DNA from: Pseudonocardia sp. DSM 110487
GTDB taxonomy: Bacteria; Actinomycetota; Actinomycetes; Mycobacteriales; Pseudonocardiaceae
Length of the DNA stretch: 64,000 bases
Assembly (NCBI RefSeq): GCF_019468565.1
Contig: NZ_CP080521.1
Coordinates: forward strand, 372,001 to 436,000
Direction of reading: 5' to 3'
Shown here: piece by piece, positions 32,563-40,693 of the stretch
How the letters are laid out: each line of letters begins with the position of its first letter
Numbering within the stretch: position 1 is the stretch's first letter
Made by a program: the position numbers and the translations under genes
The notes under the pieces: model-generated
The model's input: the letters and a program-made list of their open reading frames with translations, nothing else
What the model was told of the DNA's origin: nothing
The model's database searches: none

Positions 32563-32569
32563 CTCCCGG

Positions 32570-33331
32570 CTACGGGGCACCGGCCGTACGGGCGTTCAGT
32601 TCGTCCAGCCGAGGAGGGGACAGGAGTTCGCGCATCCTGCGTACCGCCCCTTCCGGATCGCGGGCGCACGTTCCGATGATCTCGTGGGCCGCGGCGAGGC
32701 CTGCCGCGTCGACGATGCCCTTCTCGTTCAGCACCCACTCGCCGCGCTCGGCCAGAACACCGTGCGCGGTCTGCGCGGTGGCCCGCGCCATCGTCCCCGC
32801 GGCGAGGGTGACGTCCCCACGCCTCGCGTACTTCTCGGCGTGCACGAGCGAGAAGCCGCCGCCCCAGCGCCACCGCATGCCCGCCGCCGTCCGTAGCGCG
32901 TCCGGGTAGGTCACCCGCGGCAGCCTGCCGTGCAGGACCCGGGAGATCGCGAGCTCGCCGACCGGGGTGTAGGTGGGCAGGCCGGCGATGTGGCCCTCGA
33001 CGTTGTCGATCTCGAAGTGGCCTGCCTGCGCGTCTACCAACCATCCCTCGATGACGTCGAGGTCGCGCAGCAGCACGTCCACCGGCGCGCCATCGACCGA
33101 CAGCCACGCCCCGCCGTTGACGATCCGGCCCCACTCCCCGGGCTGCGCGACGCGCCCGGGGAAGCCGAGGCCGGCGATGAGCCCGGCGTCGAAGCCGCCG
33201 CGGTAGTAGAGCCCGATGTCCCAGTTGCTGTCCGGACGGTTCGTGCCGCGCGCCCGGCTCCCGCCGAGCACCACGGCGACGACTCCCGGGAGCGAGACGA
33301 GCCTCGGGACGATCACGTCGAGTACCGCCAT
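32570..33331 (-). CDS. nucleotidyltransferase domain protein
   Basis: A 253-residue MNT/KNTase-like protein. The active-site motif is VVLGGSRARGTNRPDSNWDIGLYY (GSxxxG then DxD-like: D in NWDIGL), with a third Asp in PVDVLLRDLD. The C-terminal half is helical (HAEKYARRGDVTLAAGTMA). Similar proteins adenylate small molecules or act as toxin/antidote enzymes, but no HEPN partner is adjacent, so function is open. Fourteen bp separate it from the phosphoribosyltransferase gene on the same strand, likely one operon. Confidence 0.82.
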   Translation of the reverse strand: MAVLDVIVPRLVSLPGVVAVVLGGSRARGTNRPDSNWDIGLYYRGGFDAGLIAGLGFPGRVAQPGEWGRIVNGGAWLSVDGAPVDVLLRDLDVIEGWLVDAQAGHFEIDNVEGHIAGLPTYTPVGELAISRVLHGRLPRVTYPDALRTAAGMRWRWGGGFSLVHAEKYARRGDVTLAAGTMARATAQTAHGVLAERGEWVLNEKGIVDAAGLAAAHEIIGTCARDPEGAVRRMRELLSPPRLDELNARTAGAP

Positions 33332-33345
33332 GCCCCGATGATCCG

Positions 33346-33933
33346 TCACGGCGTCTGCAGCGGCTCCCCGTGTGCGCAGCGCGGGCAGCGTCCCGGCTCC
33401 CAGATCTCGTTCTCGCGGGTGGCGACCGCCTCGAGCGGCAGGCCGGCCGACGCGGCCACCGCCGCAGGCGTGGTTCCGAGGGCGAGCAACGCCCCGAGCG
33501 CCACCGGCAGTGCGCCCGCAGGCGTGAGCGCGGCGAGCGTGGCCCGGACGGCCGAGCCGGCGTTGACCACGTCGTCGACGATCGCGACCCGCAGACCGAT
33601 GAGCCGGGTAGCCAGCGCATCGGGCAGCCGGTAGGTGGCCGCGTAGAGGCCGTCGCCCGTCGAGGCCCGCTCGGTGTGGCAGAACCGGACACCGAGCCGC
33701 GCCGCCACGAGCTGGGCGAGGAACGCGCCGCCGACCAGCGGCCCGCACACGACGTCCGGCGCGTGCGGCCGGATCAGGTCCGCCAGCCGGTGCGCGAGCG
33801 GCTCCAGCGCCGAGGGATCCCAGCACAACGCGTCCAGCTCCAGCCACAGCTCGCCGTGGTGGCCGGACTCCAGCGGGAAGTGCCCGGTTCGGGCGGACAT
33901 CAGGGCCAGCACGTCGTCCTGGGGGTTCGGCAT
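33346..33933 (-). CDS. orotate phosphoribosyltransferase-like PRTase
   Basis: Type I phosphoribosyltransferase fold (195 aa). The PRPP-binding loop is VAIVDDVVNAGSAVRAT, with an upstream GPLVGGAFLAQLVAARLG. The N-terminal hood resembles OPRT (FPLESGHHGELWLELDAL) but the OPRT flexible-loop Lys pattern is poor, and a C-terminal CPRC pair is unusual. It is probably a salvage or specialised PRTase rather than the pathway pyrE. Operon with the nucleotidyltransferase. Confidence 0.78.
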   Translation of the reverse strand: MPNPQDDVLALMSARTGHFPLESGHHGELWLELDALCWDPSALEPLAHRLADLIRPHAPDVVCGPLVGGAFLAQLVAARLGVRFCHTERASTGDGLYAATYRLPDALATRLIGLRVAIVDDVVNAGSAVRATLAALTPAGALPVALGALLALGTTPAAVAASAGLPLEAVATRENEIWEPGRCPRCAHGEPLQTP

Positions 33934-34081
33934 CGCGTTGCGAGCCTAACCCCGCTCGCCGAGCATTTCGGATGACGGACGAGCTCGCCGGCGCACCGCG
34001 GATGTTCCTCACCGACGCAGGACGACCGATCTCAGCACACTCTCACCATCAGGGTCGCTCGCCTGCATAGAGTTCTGCCGC

Positions 34082-35374
34082 ATGTGGGGGGCCCGCAGAC
34101 GCATCATCACCACTCTCGCCCGCCTGCGGCTGGGCCGCAGGCGCAGCGGCAGCACGGATGCACTGCTGTCGGTACTGCCCGACTCGGCCATGGTGCCGCT
34201 GCAGCGCGAGGGGCTCGACCCGGTGGCCGAGCTCGGTGAGCGGCGTGCCGTCGAGCCCGTCAGCCGGATGAAACTCCCGTTCGGGCTGCGGGCGTGGCTG
34301 GTCACCGGGTACGACGAGGCGAAGGCCGTGCTCGCGAACGCTCCCGCGTTCAGCAGCGACTTCAGCAACCTCGTCGGCACGGTCGGGATCACGGCCGAGC
34401 AGAACCCGGGAGGTCTCGGGTTCACCGATCCACCCGACCACACGCGGCTGCGCAAGCTGCTCACGCCGGAGTTCACCGGGCACCGGCTGCGCAGGCTCGC
34501 GCCGCGGATCGAGGCGATCGTGGCGGGCCAGCTGGACGAGATGCAGGCTGCCGCAGAGGCGGGCGAGAGAGTGGACCTCGTCCAGAGCTTCGCGCTGCCG
34601 ATCCCGTCGCTCACGATCTGCGAGCTGCTCGGCGTGCCCTACTCCGACCGTGCCGAGTTCCAGCGCCTGTCCACCACCCGCTTCGACCTGCTCGGCGGGG
34701 TCACCGGATCGCTCGGCGCGATCTCGGAGTCCATGGAGTACCTGCTCAAGATCGTGGAGCACCAGCGGGACGAGCCCGGCGACGGCCTGCTCGGCCGCCT
34801 CGTGCGCGAGCACGGCGACGACCTGTCCGACCACGAGCTCGCCGGCCTCGCCGACGGCCTGCTCACCGGCGGGCTCGAGACCACGGCCAGCATGCTCGCG
34901 CTCGGCACGATCGTGCTCATGCGGCACCCGCAGACCCGCGAGGCGATCCGGGAGAGCGACGAGGCGGTCGACCCTTTCGTCGACGAGCTGCTGCGCTACC
35001 TCACGGTCGTGCAGGTCGCGTTCCCGCGTTTCGCGAGGCAGCGGGTGGAGATCGGCGGTGCCACCATCGAGGAGGGCGACATCGTCCTGTGCTCGCTCAG
35101 CGCGGCCAACCGCGACGGAGGGCTGGACGACTTCGACCCGCACCGCCCGACCCGTCCCCACCTGGCCTTCGGCCACGGGCTGCACCGCTGCATCGGCGCC
35201 GAGCTCGCCCGCATGGAGCTGAAGGCCGCCTACCCGGCGCTCGTCCGGCGGTTCCCCGACATCGACCTCGGCACCGAGCCGTCCGAGCTGCCGTTCCGGA
35301 AGTTGTCGTTCGTGTTCGGAGTGGACAGCCTGCCCGTGAACCTCGGGCTCACGGCTCCTCGACCAACACCGTGA
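34082..35374 (+). CDS. cytochrome P450
   Basis: Class I bacterial P450 monooxygenase (430 aa). I-helix GLLTGGLETTASML, K-helix ELLRYLT (ExxR), and haem ligand loop FGHGLHRCIGAELAR with the Cys thiolate. No ferredoxin or reductase gene is adjacent, so electrons come from elsewhere. The N-terminal 20 residues are Arg-rich. TAGAGT lies 8 nt before the ATG without Shine-Dalgarno. Single-gene unit; its 3' end overlaps the minus-strand lipoprotein gene by 26 bp. Substrate unknown. Confidence 0.95.
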   Translation: MWGARRRIITTLARLRLGRRRSGSTDALLSVLPDSAMVPLQREGLDPVAELGERRAVEPVSRMKLPFGLRAWLVTGYDEAKAVLANAPAFSSDFSNLVGTVGITAEQNPGGLGFTDPPDHTRLRKLLTPEFTGHRLRRLAPRIEAIVAGQLDEMQAAAEAGERVDLVQSFALPIPSLTICELLGVPYSDRAEFQRLSTTRFDLLGGVTGSLGAISESMEYLLKIVEHQRDEPGDGLLGRLVREHGDDLSDHELAGLADGLLTGGLETTASMLALGTIVLMRHPQTREAIRESDEAVDPFVDELLRYLTVVQVAFPRFARQRVEIGGATIEEGDIVLCSLSAANRDGGLDDFDPHRPTRPHLAFGHGLHRCIGAELARMELKAAYPALVRRFPDIDLGTEPSELPFRKLSFVFGVDSLPVNLGLTAPRPTP

Positions 35375-35963
35375 ACTGCAGGGACTCGGCAGCGAGCAGC
35401 CCGGTGATGGTCCAGCACCCGGGAGCGGGGAAGGCCACCGACGCGGGCCAGAAGGACAGGTCGGCGGTGCCGAACGCCTGTGCGAAGCCGCCGACATGAC
35501 CCGGCGCCTCGCCCGCTGAATCGGCCCGAGCCGCGGTGACGGTGGGCGCGCCGCGTGACGCCGTCGGCAAGCCGTCGACCAGTGTGACCACCGGGAACTT
35601 CAGCACCAGCGTGTCGCCCTGCGCGGAGGGCGGGTGGTCGGGGATGCCGAACCACAGATCGCCCTGGCCGAACCAGTCGGTCGTGGTGGCCGTCAGCGCC
35701 GCCGGGCGGGCCGCGGGCGGTGTGGCGGCGGTCTCCGCGCACGGGGCCGCCGCGGTGGCGCGCGGCTGCTCGGCGGGGTCTGCGGCCGTGGAGCACCCGC
35801 CGCAGATCAACACAACTGCGGCGCTCAGGACGGCGGCTACCGTCGGTGCGGAGGGGCGACGTCGTCGGATGCCCGCGGATCTTACGAGCTGATCCGGGAC
35901 CGTCGCTACCCGGCGATCAGCTCGTGACGAGCGCCGCGAAGCGGTCGAGGTCGACGTTCCCAC
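35349..35963 (-). CDS. putative secreted lipoprotein
   Basis: An open frame of 204 codons with a hydrophobic segment and lipobox (VLSAAVVLICGGC) followed by a Thr/Ala-rich linker and a beta-rich domain (WFGQGDLWFGIPDHP, FPVVTLVDGLP, FPAPGCWTITGLL). No family recognised. The only standard start is GTG at 35963, 46 nt inside the threonine dehydratase gene in another frame, so either the genes overlap or the true start is non-standard; the start is uncertain, the mature protein is convincing. Confidence 0.65.
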   Translation of the reverse strand: MGTSTSTASRRSSRADRRVATVPDQLVRSAGIRRRRPSAPTVAAVLSAAVVLICGGCSTAADPAEQPRATAAAPCAETAATPPAARPAALTATTTDWFGQGDLWFGIPDHPPSAQGDTLVLKFPVVTLVDGLPTASRGAPTVTAARADSAGEAPGHVGGFAQAFGTADLSFWPASVAFPAPGCWTITGLLAAESLQFTVLVEEP

Positions 35964-36879
35964 CGCTCACCAGCACCCCGACGCGCTGTCCGGCGAGCTC
36001 GGCGCCGAGCCGGCGGACGGCGGCGAACGCGAGGCAGCCCGTCGGCTCCACCACGATCTTCATCGTCGACGCGAACACCCGCATGGCCGCCACGAGCTCC
36101 GCGTCGCTCGCGGTGACGATGTCGTCCACATCCCGGCGGATGATCTCGAACGGGAGCACGCCGAGAGCTGTGGTCTGCGCGCCGTCGGCGATCGTTTCCG
36201 GGGTGTCGATGCGCACGATCGAGCCGCTGCGGAACGAGCGCAGACCGTCGTCGCCCGCCTCCGGTTCGACGCCGATGATCCGGCACGACGGCGCCAGCGC
36301 ACGCGCGGCGAGCGCCGCTCCCGACAGGAGACCGCCCCCGCCGAGGCAGACGAACAGCGAGTCGAGCTCGCCGACCTCTTCGATGAGCTCCATGGTGGCG
36401 GTGCCCTGGCCCGCGATGACGTCCGCGTGGTCGTAGGGCGGGACGAGCGTGACGCCCTTCTCAGCCGCCAGCGTCCGTCCGATCTCCTCGCGATCCTCGG
36501 TGTAGCGGTCGTAGCGGACGACGGCCGCGCCGTACCCCAGCGTCGCGGCCACCTTGCTCTCCGGCGCGTCGTGCGGCATCACGATGGTGGCGGGAACGTC
36601 GAGGATGCTCGCGGCGAGTGCGATCGCCTGTGCGTGGTTCCCCGACGAGTAGGTCACGACCCCGGCCCCGCGCTGATCCGCGTCGAACCGCGACAGCGCG
36701 TTGAACGCGCCCCGGAACTTGAACGCGCCCATCCGCTGGAAGTTCTCGCACTTGAAATGCAGCCGGGCGCCGGTATCGGCATCGATCCGGCGTGAGGTCA
36801 GCACCGGCGTGCGGTGCGCGTGCCCGCGGATCCGCTCCGCGGCCGCCTGCACGTCGGCGAAGGTGGGTGGCGTCGGCAT
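35917..36879 (-). CDS. threonine/serine dehydratase-like PLP enzyme
   Basis: Fold-type II PLP enzyme (320 aa) of the catabolic threonine dehydratase/serine racemase type, releasing ammonia and a 2-oxo acid. PLP Lys is in GAFKFRGAFNAL; phosphate loop SLFVCLGGGGLLSG; SSGNHAQAIA binds substrate; the last strand VGVLVSGGNVDL carries the ring-contacting Ser. There is no ACT regulatory domain, so it is not the isoleucine-feedback IlvA. ATG at 36879 is favoured because family proteins start with the TFADVQAAAERI helix. Confidence 0.92.
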   Translation of the reverse strand: MPTPPTFADVQAAAERIRGHAHRTPVLTSRRIDADTGARLHFKCENFQRMGAFKFRGAFNALSRFDADQRGAGVVTYSSGNHAQAIALAASILDVPATIVMPHDAPESKVAATLGYGAAVVRYDRYTEDREEIGRTLAAEKGVTLVPPYDHADVIAGQGTATMELIEEVGELDSLFVCLGGGGLLSGAALAARALAPSCRIIGVEPEAGDDGLRSFRSGSIVRIDTPETIADGAQTTALGVLPFEIIRRDVDDIVTASDAELVAAMRVFASTMKIVVEPTGCLAFAAVRRLGAELAGQRVGVLVSGGNVDLDRFAALVTS

Positions 36880-36970
36880 CGTCCGATCATGCCTTCCGCC
36901 ACCGAACACACGTCAGGTCCCCGGCGCGCAGGTACCGCGCGCAAGGGACCCGACCCGGCAGCTGCGCCGG

Positions 36971-37246
36971 CTACCGTCGAATCGCTCGACGGCCGTAGAT
37001 CCCGGCCACGACGATGACGCCGATCGCGGCGACGACGACCTGCATGACGATCTCGAGCCAGTCGATGCCGCGGGTGTCGGCCACGCCGAACAGTCCGGCG
37101 ATCCACGTGCCGATGAACGCGGCAACGATGCCGACCACGACGGTCAGCCAGATCGGGATGTCCTGCTTCCCCGGCGCCACGAGGCGGCCGAGGAATCCGA
37201 TGATGGCCCCGATGATGATCGCGGTGATGATGCCCGTGACGGTCAT
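36971..37246 (-). CDS. GlsB/YeaQ/YmgE family stress membrane protein
   Basis: A 91-residue membrane protein with three hydrophobic stretches. The family motif GAIIGFLGRLVAPGKQDIP is present, followed by WLTVVVGIVAAFIGTWIAG and a last span VVVAAIGVIVVAGIYG. Thought to be transglycosylase-associated or stress-induced; the biochemical role is not established. AGGAGG lies 4 nt before the ATG. Downstream end marks the boundary with the threonine dehydratase start region. Confidence 0.93.
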   Translation of the reverse strand: MTVTGIITAIIIGAIIGFLGRLVAPGKQDIPIWLTVVVGIVAAFIGTWIAGLFGVADTRGIDWLEIVMQVVVAAIGVIVVAGIYGRRAIRR

Positions 37247-37319
37247 CGCTCCTCCTGGTTCCCCCATGAGGGCCGCTCCTGACGACCCACTACTGGCCGT
37301 GTTCCCGATCGGGCCCGTC

Positions 37320-37634
37320 CTAATGCAGGAACTTCAGGCCGACGACGCCTGCGACGACGGCACCGAGGCAGAGCAGCCGCAGCACGGTGACCGGCTCGCC
37401 GAGCACCGCCATCCCGTACAGGACGGTGCCGACGGCCCCGAGCCCCACCCAGACCGCGTAACCGGTGCCTACCGGGATCTCTCGCAAGGCGTAGGCCAGC
37501 CCGGCCATGCTCAGCACGAGCGCCACCACGAACACGATCGACGGCACGAGCCTGCTGAAGCCCTCCGAGCGGCTCAAGGCCGCCACCCAGACCGTCTCCA
37601 GAACCCCCGACACCAACAGCACGAGCCACGCCAC
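37320..37634 (-). CDS. gdx: SMR-family guanidinium exporter Gdx (SugE)
   Basis: Four-span dual-topology exporter (104 aa) of the SugE/Gdx clade, exchanging guanidinium for protons. Key Glu is in GVLETVWVAAL; the SugE-type patterns GFSRLVPSIVF, PVGTGYAVWVGLGAVGT and the C-terminal GVVGLKF follow. The GTG start has GGAGGT 5 nt upstream. A guanidine-III riboswitch ends just before this ribosome-binding site, confirming the substrate and showing translational control. Confidence 0.95.
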   Translation of the reverse strand: MAWLVLLVSGVLETVWVAALSRSEGFSRLVPSIVFVVALVLSMAGLAYALREIPVGTGYAVWVGLGAVGTVLYGMAVLGEPVTVLRLLCLGAVVAGVVGLKFLH

Positions 37635-37648
37635 GACACACCTCCGGT

Positions 37649-37688
37649 GCGTCGTCTTGTCGTGCCGGGTACGACGTCGCTCGTCCGG
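37649..37688 (-). promoter_or_regulatory. guanidine-III riboswitch (ykkC-III)
   Basis: On the minus strand the 40-nt aptamer begins CCGGACGAG, continues through GUCGUACCCGG and ends GACAAGACGACGC. This matches the double-pseudoknot guanidine-III class: CCGG pairs with the internal CCGG, and CGUCGU pairs with ACGACG (compensatory to CGCCGU/ACGGCG in the well-known example). It sits 7 nt ahead of the gdx Shine-Dalgarno, as expected for control of ribosome access. Confidence 0.93.
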
Positions 37689-37796
37689 GGGCGCCGCGGG
37701 TGCGGCCCATCCGCAGGCTACGACCCGGGCGGCGCGAAGGGCCCGCGATGGTGGCCGATCTGACCACACGGCGCTCACCACACGGCCGAGATGCAA

Positions 37797-37830
37797 GAAC
37801 GCCGGGTCGCATCGAGGCGACCCGGCGTTC
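37797..37830 (-). terminator. terminator of tRNA-Ser(GGA)
   Basis: Fourteen-base perfect arms (GAACGCCGGGTCGC / GCGACCCGGCGTTC) with a 6-nt loop, starting 17 nt past the tRNA 3' end on the minus strand. Confidence 0.85.
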
Positions 37831-37846
37831 TCACTGCTCAGCGGCG

Positions 37847-37931
37847 CGGAGGATGCGGGATTCGAACCCGCGAGGGCGTGAACCCAACACGCTTTCCAAG
37901 CGTGCGCCATAGGCCACTAGGCGAATCCTCC
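37847..37931 (-). tRNA. tRNA-Ser (anticodon GGA)
   Basis: Minus strand: acceptor GGAGGAT pairs with ATCCTCC; anticodon loop carries GGA; a long variable arm marks type II; T-arm CGGGTTCGAATCCCG. CCA is not encoded. It is divergent from the SRP RNA gene. Confidence 0.97.
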
Positions 37932-37993
37932 GCCTCGGAGCATAGCCGGGCCGCCCACAGCCCCCGCGACCCCACTCCCGTACACTCGCCCCC

Positions 37994-38079
37994 GGACCCC
38001 GCGCGGCGTCCATCCTGTGAACTCCCCCAGGGCCGGAAGGCAGCAAGGGTCAACGGGCTCTGGCGGGTGCGCGGGGTCC
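37994..38079 (+). ncRNA. ffs: signal recognition particle RNA (4.5S type)
   Basis: Contains the conserved Ffh-binding loop GGCCGGAAGGCAGCA. The closing stem is GGACCCCGCGC (37994-38004) with GCGCGGGGTCC (38069-38079), 11 perfect pairs. A TACACT at 37981 is a suitable -10 eight bases before the 5' end. ffs directly ahead of dnaX is a common actinobacterial order. Confidence 0.93.
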
Positions 38080-38489
38080 CCTTCGCGAGGGGGCGAGGTC
38101 TGCTCGCGCTTCGCGCTTCGCCTGCCTCGCTCATCAGCGTCCTCTGGGGGCCAAGCCCCCAGACCCCCTGCCGGAGGGGCTTCGCCCCCCGGACCCCCCA
38201 CCGTCGTCCGCTTGGTCATTCGACTTCCTGTCTTGGTTGGGGGTTGGCGCTACCCCGCTTCGCTGACCCCGGCCACCCCGGCCACGCAGCGATCGCGAAG
38301 CGACGCCGTAGGCGCCCTTGAGTCGTGAGGGGCGGCCCCGCACAGTGCGCGGCGCCACCGGAGGCGTCCAGAGCGGGGCATGTCGAAGGGCCGCCTCGCG
38401 CACGTGGGCGGCGGGCGACGTTCTTGGTTCGGAGGCACGTGTTGTTCCCCGACGTACGGGCGTCGGTGGTGGTGGGTAGCCTCGCGGCC
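38080..38489 (+). other. ffs-dnaX intergenic region with GC hairpin cluster
   Basis: No gene is seen in this 410-bp stretch. CTGGGGGC / GCCCCCAG (38144-38162) and GGGGC-TTC-GCCCC (38176-38188) form tandem hairpins and probably terminate ffs. The surrounding CTTCGCG/GCTTCGCC-rich sequence is typical of repeated GC-rich actinobacterial intergenic elements. The dnaX promoter should lie after about 38300, but no clear -10/-35 was recognised. Confidence 0.5.
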
Positions 38490-40619
38490 GTGGCGCTGGC
38501 TCTGTACCGCAAGTACCGCCCGGCGAAGTTCGCCGAGGTGGTCGGGCAGGAGCACGTCACCGAGCCGCTGAGCACCGCGCTGGCCTCGGGCCGCATCAAC
38601 CACGCGTACCTGTTCTCCGGGCCGCGGGGCTGCGGCAAGACGTCCTCGGCCCGCATCCTCGCCCGCTCGCTCAACTGCGAGCAGGGGCCCACCCCCGACC
38701 CGTGCGGCATCTGCGCCTCGTGCGTCTCCCTCGCACCCGGCGGACCAGGCAACATCGACGTCACCGAGCTGGACGCGGCGTCGCACGGTGGTGTCGACGA
38801 CACCCGTGAGCTGCGCGACCGCGCGTTCTTCGCGCCCGCCGAGTCGCGGTACCGGGTGTTCATCGTCGACGAGGCCCACATGATCACCACGCAGGGTTTC
38901 AACGCCCTGCTGAAGATCGTGGAGGAGCCGCCCGAGCACCTCGTGTTCGTGTTCGCCACCACCGAACCGGACAAGGTGCTGCCCACCATCCGCTCGCGTA
39001 CCCACCACTACCCGTTCCGGCTCATCCCGCCGGGCACGCTCCGCAAACTCCTCGAACGGATCTGCGAGGAGGAGGGGGCGGTCGTGGCGCCGCCCGTCTA
39101 CCCGCTGGTACTGCGGGCGGGCGGCGGGTCGGCGCGCGACACGCTCTCGGTGCTCGACCAACTGCTCGCCGGCGCCGGGCCGGAGGGCGTCACCTACGAG
39201 CGTGCGGTCGCGCTGCTCGGCGTCACCGACGTCGCCCTGATCGACGACATGGTCGACGCGCTCGCCGCCGGTGACCGCGCCGCGGTGTTCGAGACCGTCG
39301 ACCGGCTCGTCGAGGCGGGCCACGACCCCCGCCGGTTCGCGGCCGACCTCCTGCAACGGCTGCGCGACCTCGTGCTGCTGCAGTCGGTGCCCGAGGCCGC
39401 GGAGCGCGGGCTGGTCGAGGCCGCAGCCGACGAGATCGCCCGCATGACCGAGCAGTCCGGCAAGATCGGCGGGGGCACGCTCACGCGGTACGGCGAGATC
39501 GTCCACACCGGGCTCACGGAGATGCGCGGCGCCACCGCTCCGCGGCTGCTGCTGGAGCTCCTCTGCGCGCGGATGCTGCTGCCCGCGGCCACCGCGGCCG
39601 AGCCCGGGCTCCTCGAGCGGCTCGAACGGCTGGAGCGACGCAGCGACATCGCGTCCGCGCCATCAGGGCAGGAGGACGGAGGGGCCGGCGACAGCAGGCG
39701 CACCTTCCGCAGGCCGAGCGAGGCCCCGGCAGATGGCCCCGGCGCCGGGCCCGCAGAACGGGCGCCCGCTGCCGCCCCGGCGAGCCAGGCCCCCGCTGCT
39801 TCCCGTCCGGAGGAGGACGGTGCCCGGCCCGCGCGTCCTGCCGCCCCCGAGGCGCGCGCCGAGCGGCCGGCACGGCCTGCCGCCCAGGCGCCGCCTGCGC
39901 CGGAAGAGCCGCCGCCCGCACGGCCGTCGCCGCCGGCCCAGACCCCGCCGGCCCAGACCCCGCCGGCTCAGCCGCCGCCGGCCCAGCCTCCGCCACCTGA
40001 GCCGGCCACACCCGCACCCGCGTTGGCGCCCCCGGCCGGCGGCCAAGGCGGCGCGCTGGACGCCGCTGCCGTCCGCCGCGTGTGGTCCGAGGTGCTCGCC
40101 GCGGCCCGCTCGCAGAGCCGCAGCATCGAGGCGATGCTGGTCAATGCCACGGTGCGGGCCGTGGAGGGCGACACACTCGTGCTCGGCATAGGCGCGCCTT
40201 CGCTCGCCCGTCGTCTCTCCGAGTCGCGCAACGCCGACATCGTCTCCGCCGCGCTGCACTCGGTGCTCGGTGTGCGCTGGCAGGTGCGATGCGAGTCGGG
40301 TGACGCCCCGGCCGCGCCGCCGGCAGGTGGTCGAGCCAGCGCTCCGCGGCGGTCCGAACCTCCGTCGCGCCCGCAGCAGGCCACGTCCCCGCCGCGGGCC
40401 CAGCGCCAGGCGCCCACCCGCAGGGCACCTGCGTCCGACGACGGTGTGCCGCTGCCTCCAGAGCCACCCGACGAGGACGCGCCCCCGGAGGACGACGAGG
40501 AGGCGATGCTCGCAGAGGCCGCCGTCCCGGTGAGCGACGCGGAGCGCCGCGACCCGGAGGAAGCCGCGATCGAGCTGCTCACCACGCAGCTGGGTGCGCG
40601 GGCCATCGAACGGCCGTAA
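38490..40619 (+). CDS. dnaX: DNA polymerase III subunits gamma/tau
   Basis: Clamp-loader ATPase (709 aa). AAA+ core: FSGPRGCGKTSSARI (Walker A), zinc Cys set around SLNCEQGPTPDPCGICASC, IVDEAHMITTQGFNALLKI (Walker B), and FATTEPDKVLPTIRSR (sensor 1/Arg finger). A domain III follows to about residue 370, then a very Pro/Ala-rich linker (about 390-520) and a C-terminal domain (VRRVWSEVLAAARSQSRSIEAML) for polymerase contact. GTG start chosen because the family begins ALALYRKYRP. Confidence 0.96.
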   Translation: MALALYRKYRPAKFAEVVGQEHVTEPLSTALASGRINHAYLFSGPRGCGKTSSARILARSLNCEQGPTPDPCGICASCVSLAPGGPGNIDVTELDAASHGGVDDTRELRDRAFFAPAESRYRVFIVDEAHMITTQGFNALLKIVEEPPEHLVFVFATTEPDKVLPTIRSRTHHYPFRLIPPGTLRKLLERICEEEGAVVAPPVYPLVLRAGGGSARDTLSVLDQLLAGAGPEGVTYERAVALLGVTDVALIDDMVDALAAGDRAAVFETVDRLVEAGHDPRRFAADLLQRLRDLVLLQSVPEAAERGLVEAAADEIARMTEQSGKIGGGTLTRYGEIVHTGLTEMRGATAPRLLLELLCARMLLPAATAAEPGLLERLERLERRSDIASAPSGQEDGGAGDSRRTFRRPSEAPADGPGAGPAERAPAAAPASQAPAASRPEEDGARPARPAAPEARAERPARPAAQAPPAPEEPPPARPSPPAQTPPAQTPPAQPPPAQPPPPEPATPAPALAPPAGGQGGALDAAAVRRVWSEVLAAARSQSRSIEAMLVNATVRAVEGDTLVLGIGAPSLARRLSESRNADIVSAALHSVLGVRWQVRCESGDAPAAPPAGGRASAPRRSEPPSRPQQATSPPRAQRQAPTRRAPASDDGVPLPPEPPDEDAPPEDDEEAMLAEAAVPVSDAERRDPEEAAIELLTTQLGARAIERP

Positions 40620-40693
40620 CAAGATCGTCGCTTCGGTGCAGAGACTCGGCGCGGGGATGGCCACATGTGGCCGCCAGCGCACCGGTCCGACGA

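Noticed and set aside
37641..37735. First reading of the gdx leader as a guanidine-I (ykkC type I) riboswitch
   Set aside because: The type I core motifs align poorly, while the 40-nt segment 37649-37688 fits guanidine-III almost base for base with paired compensations.
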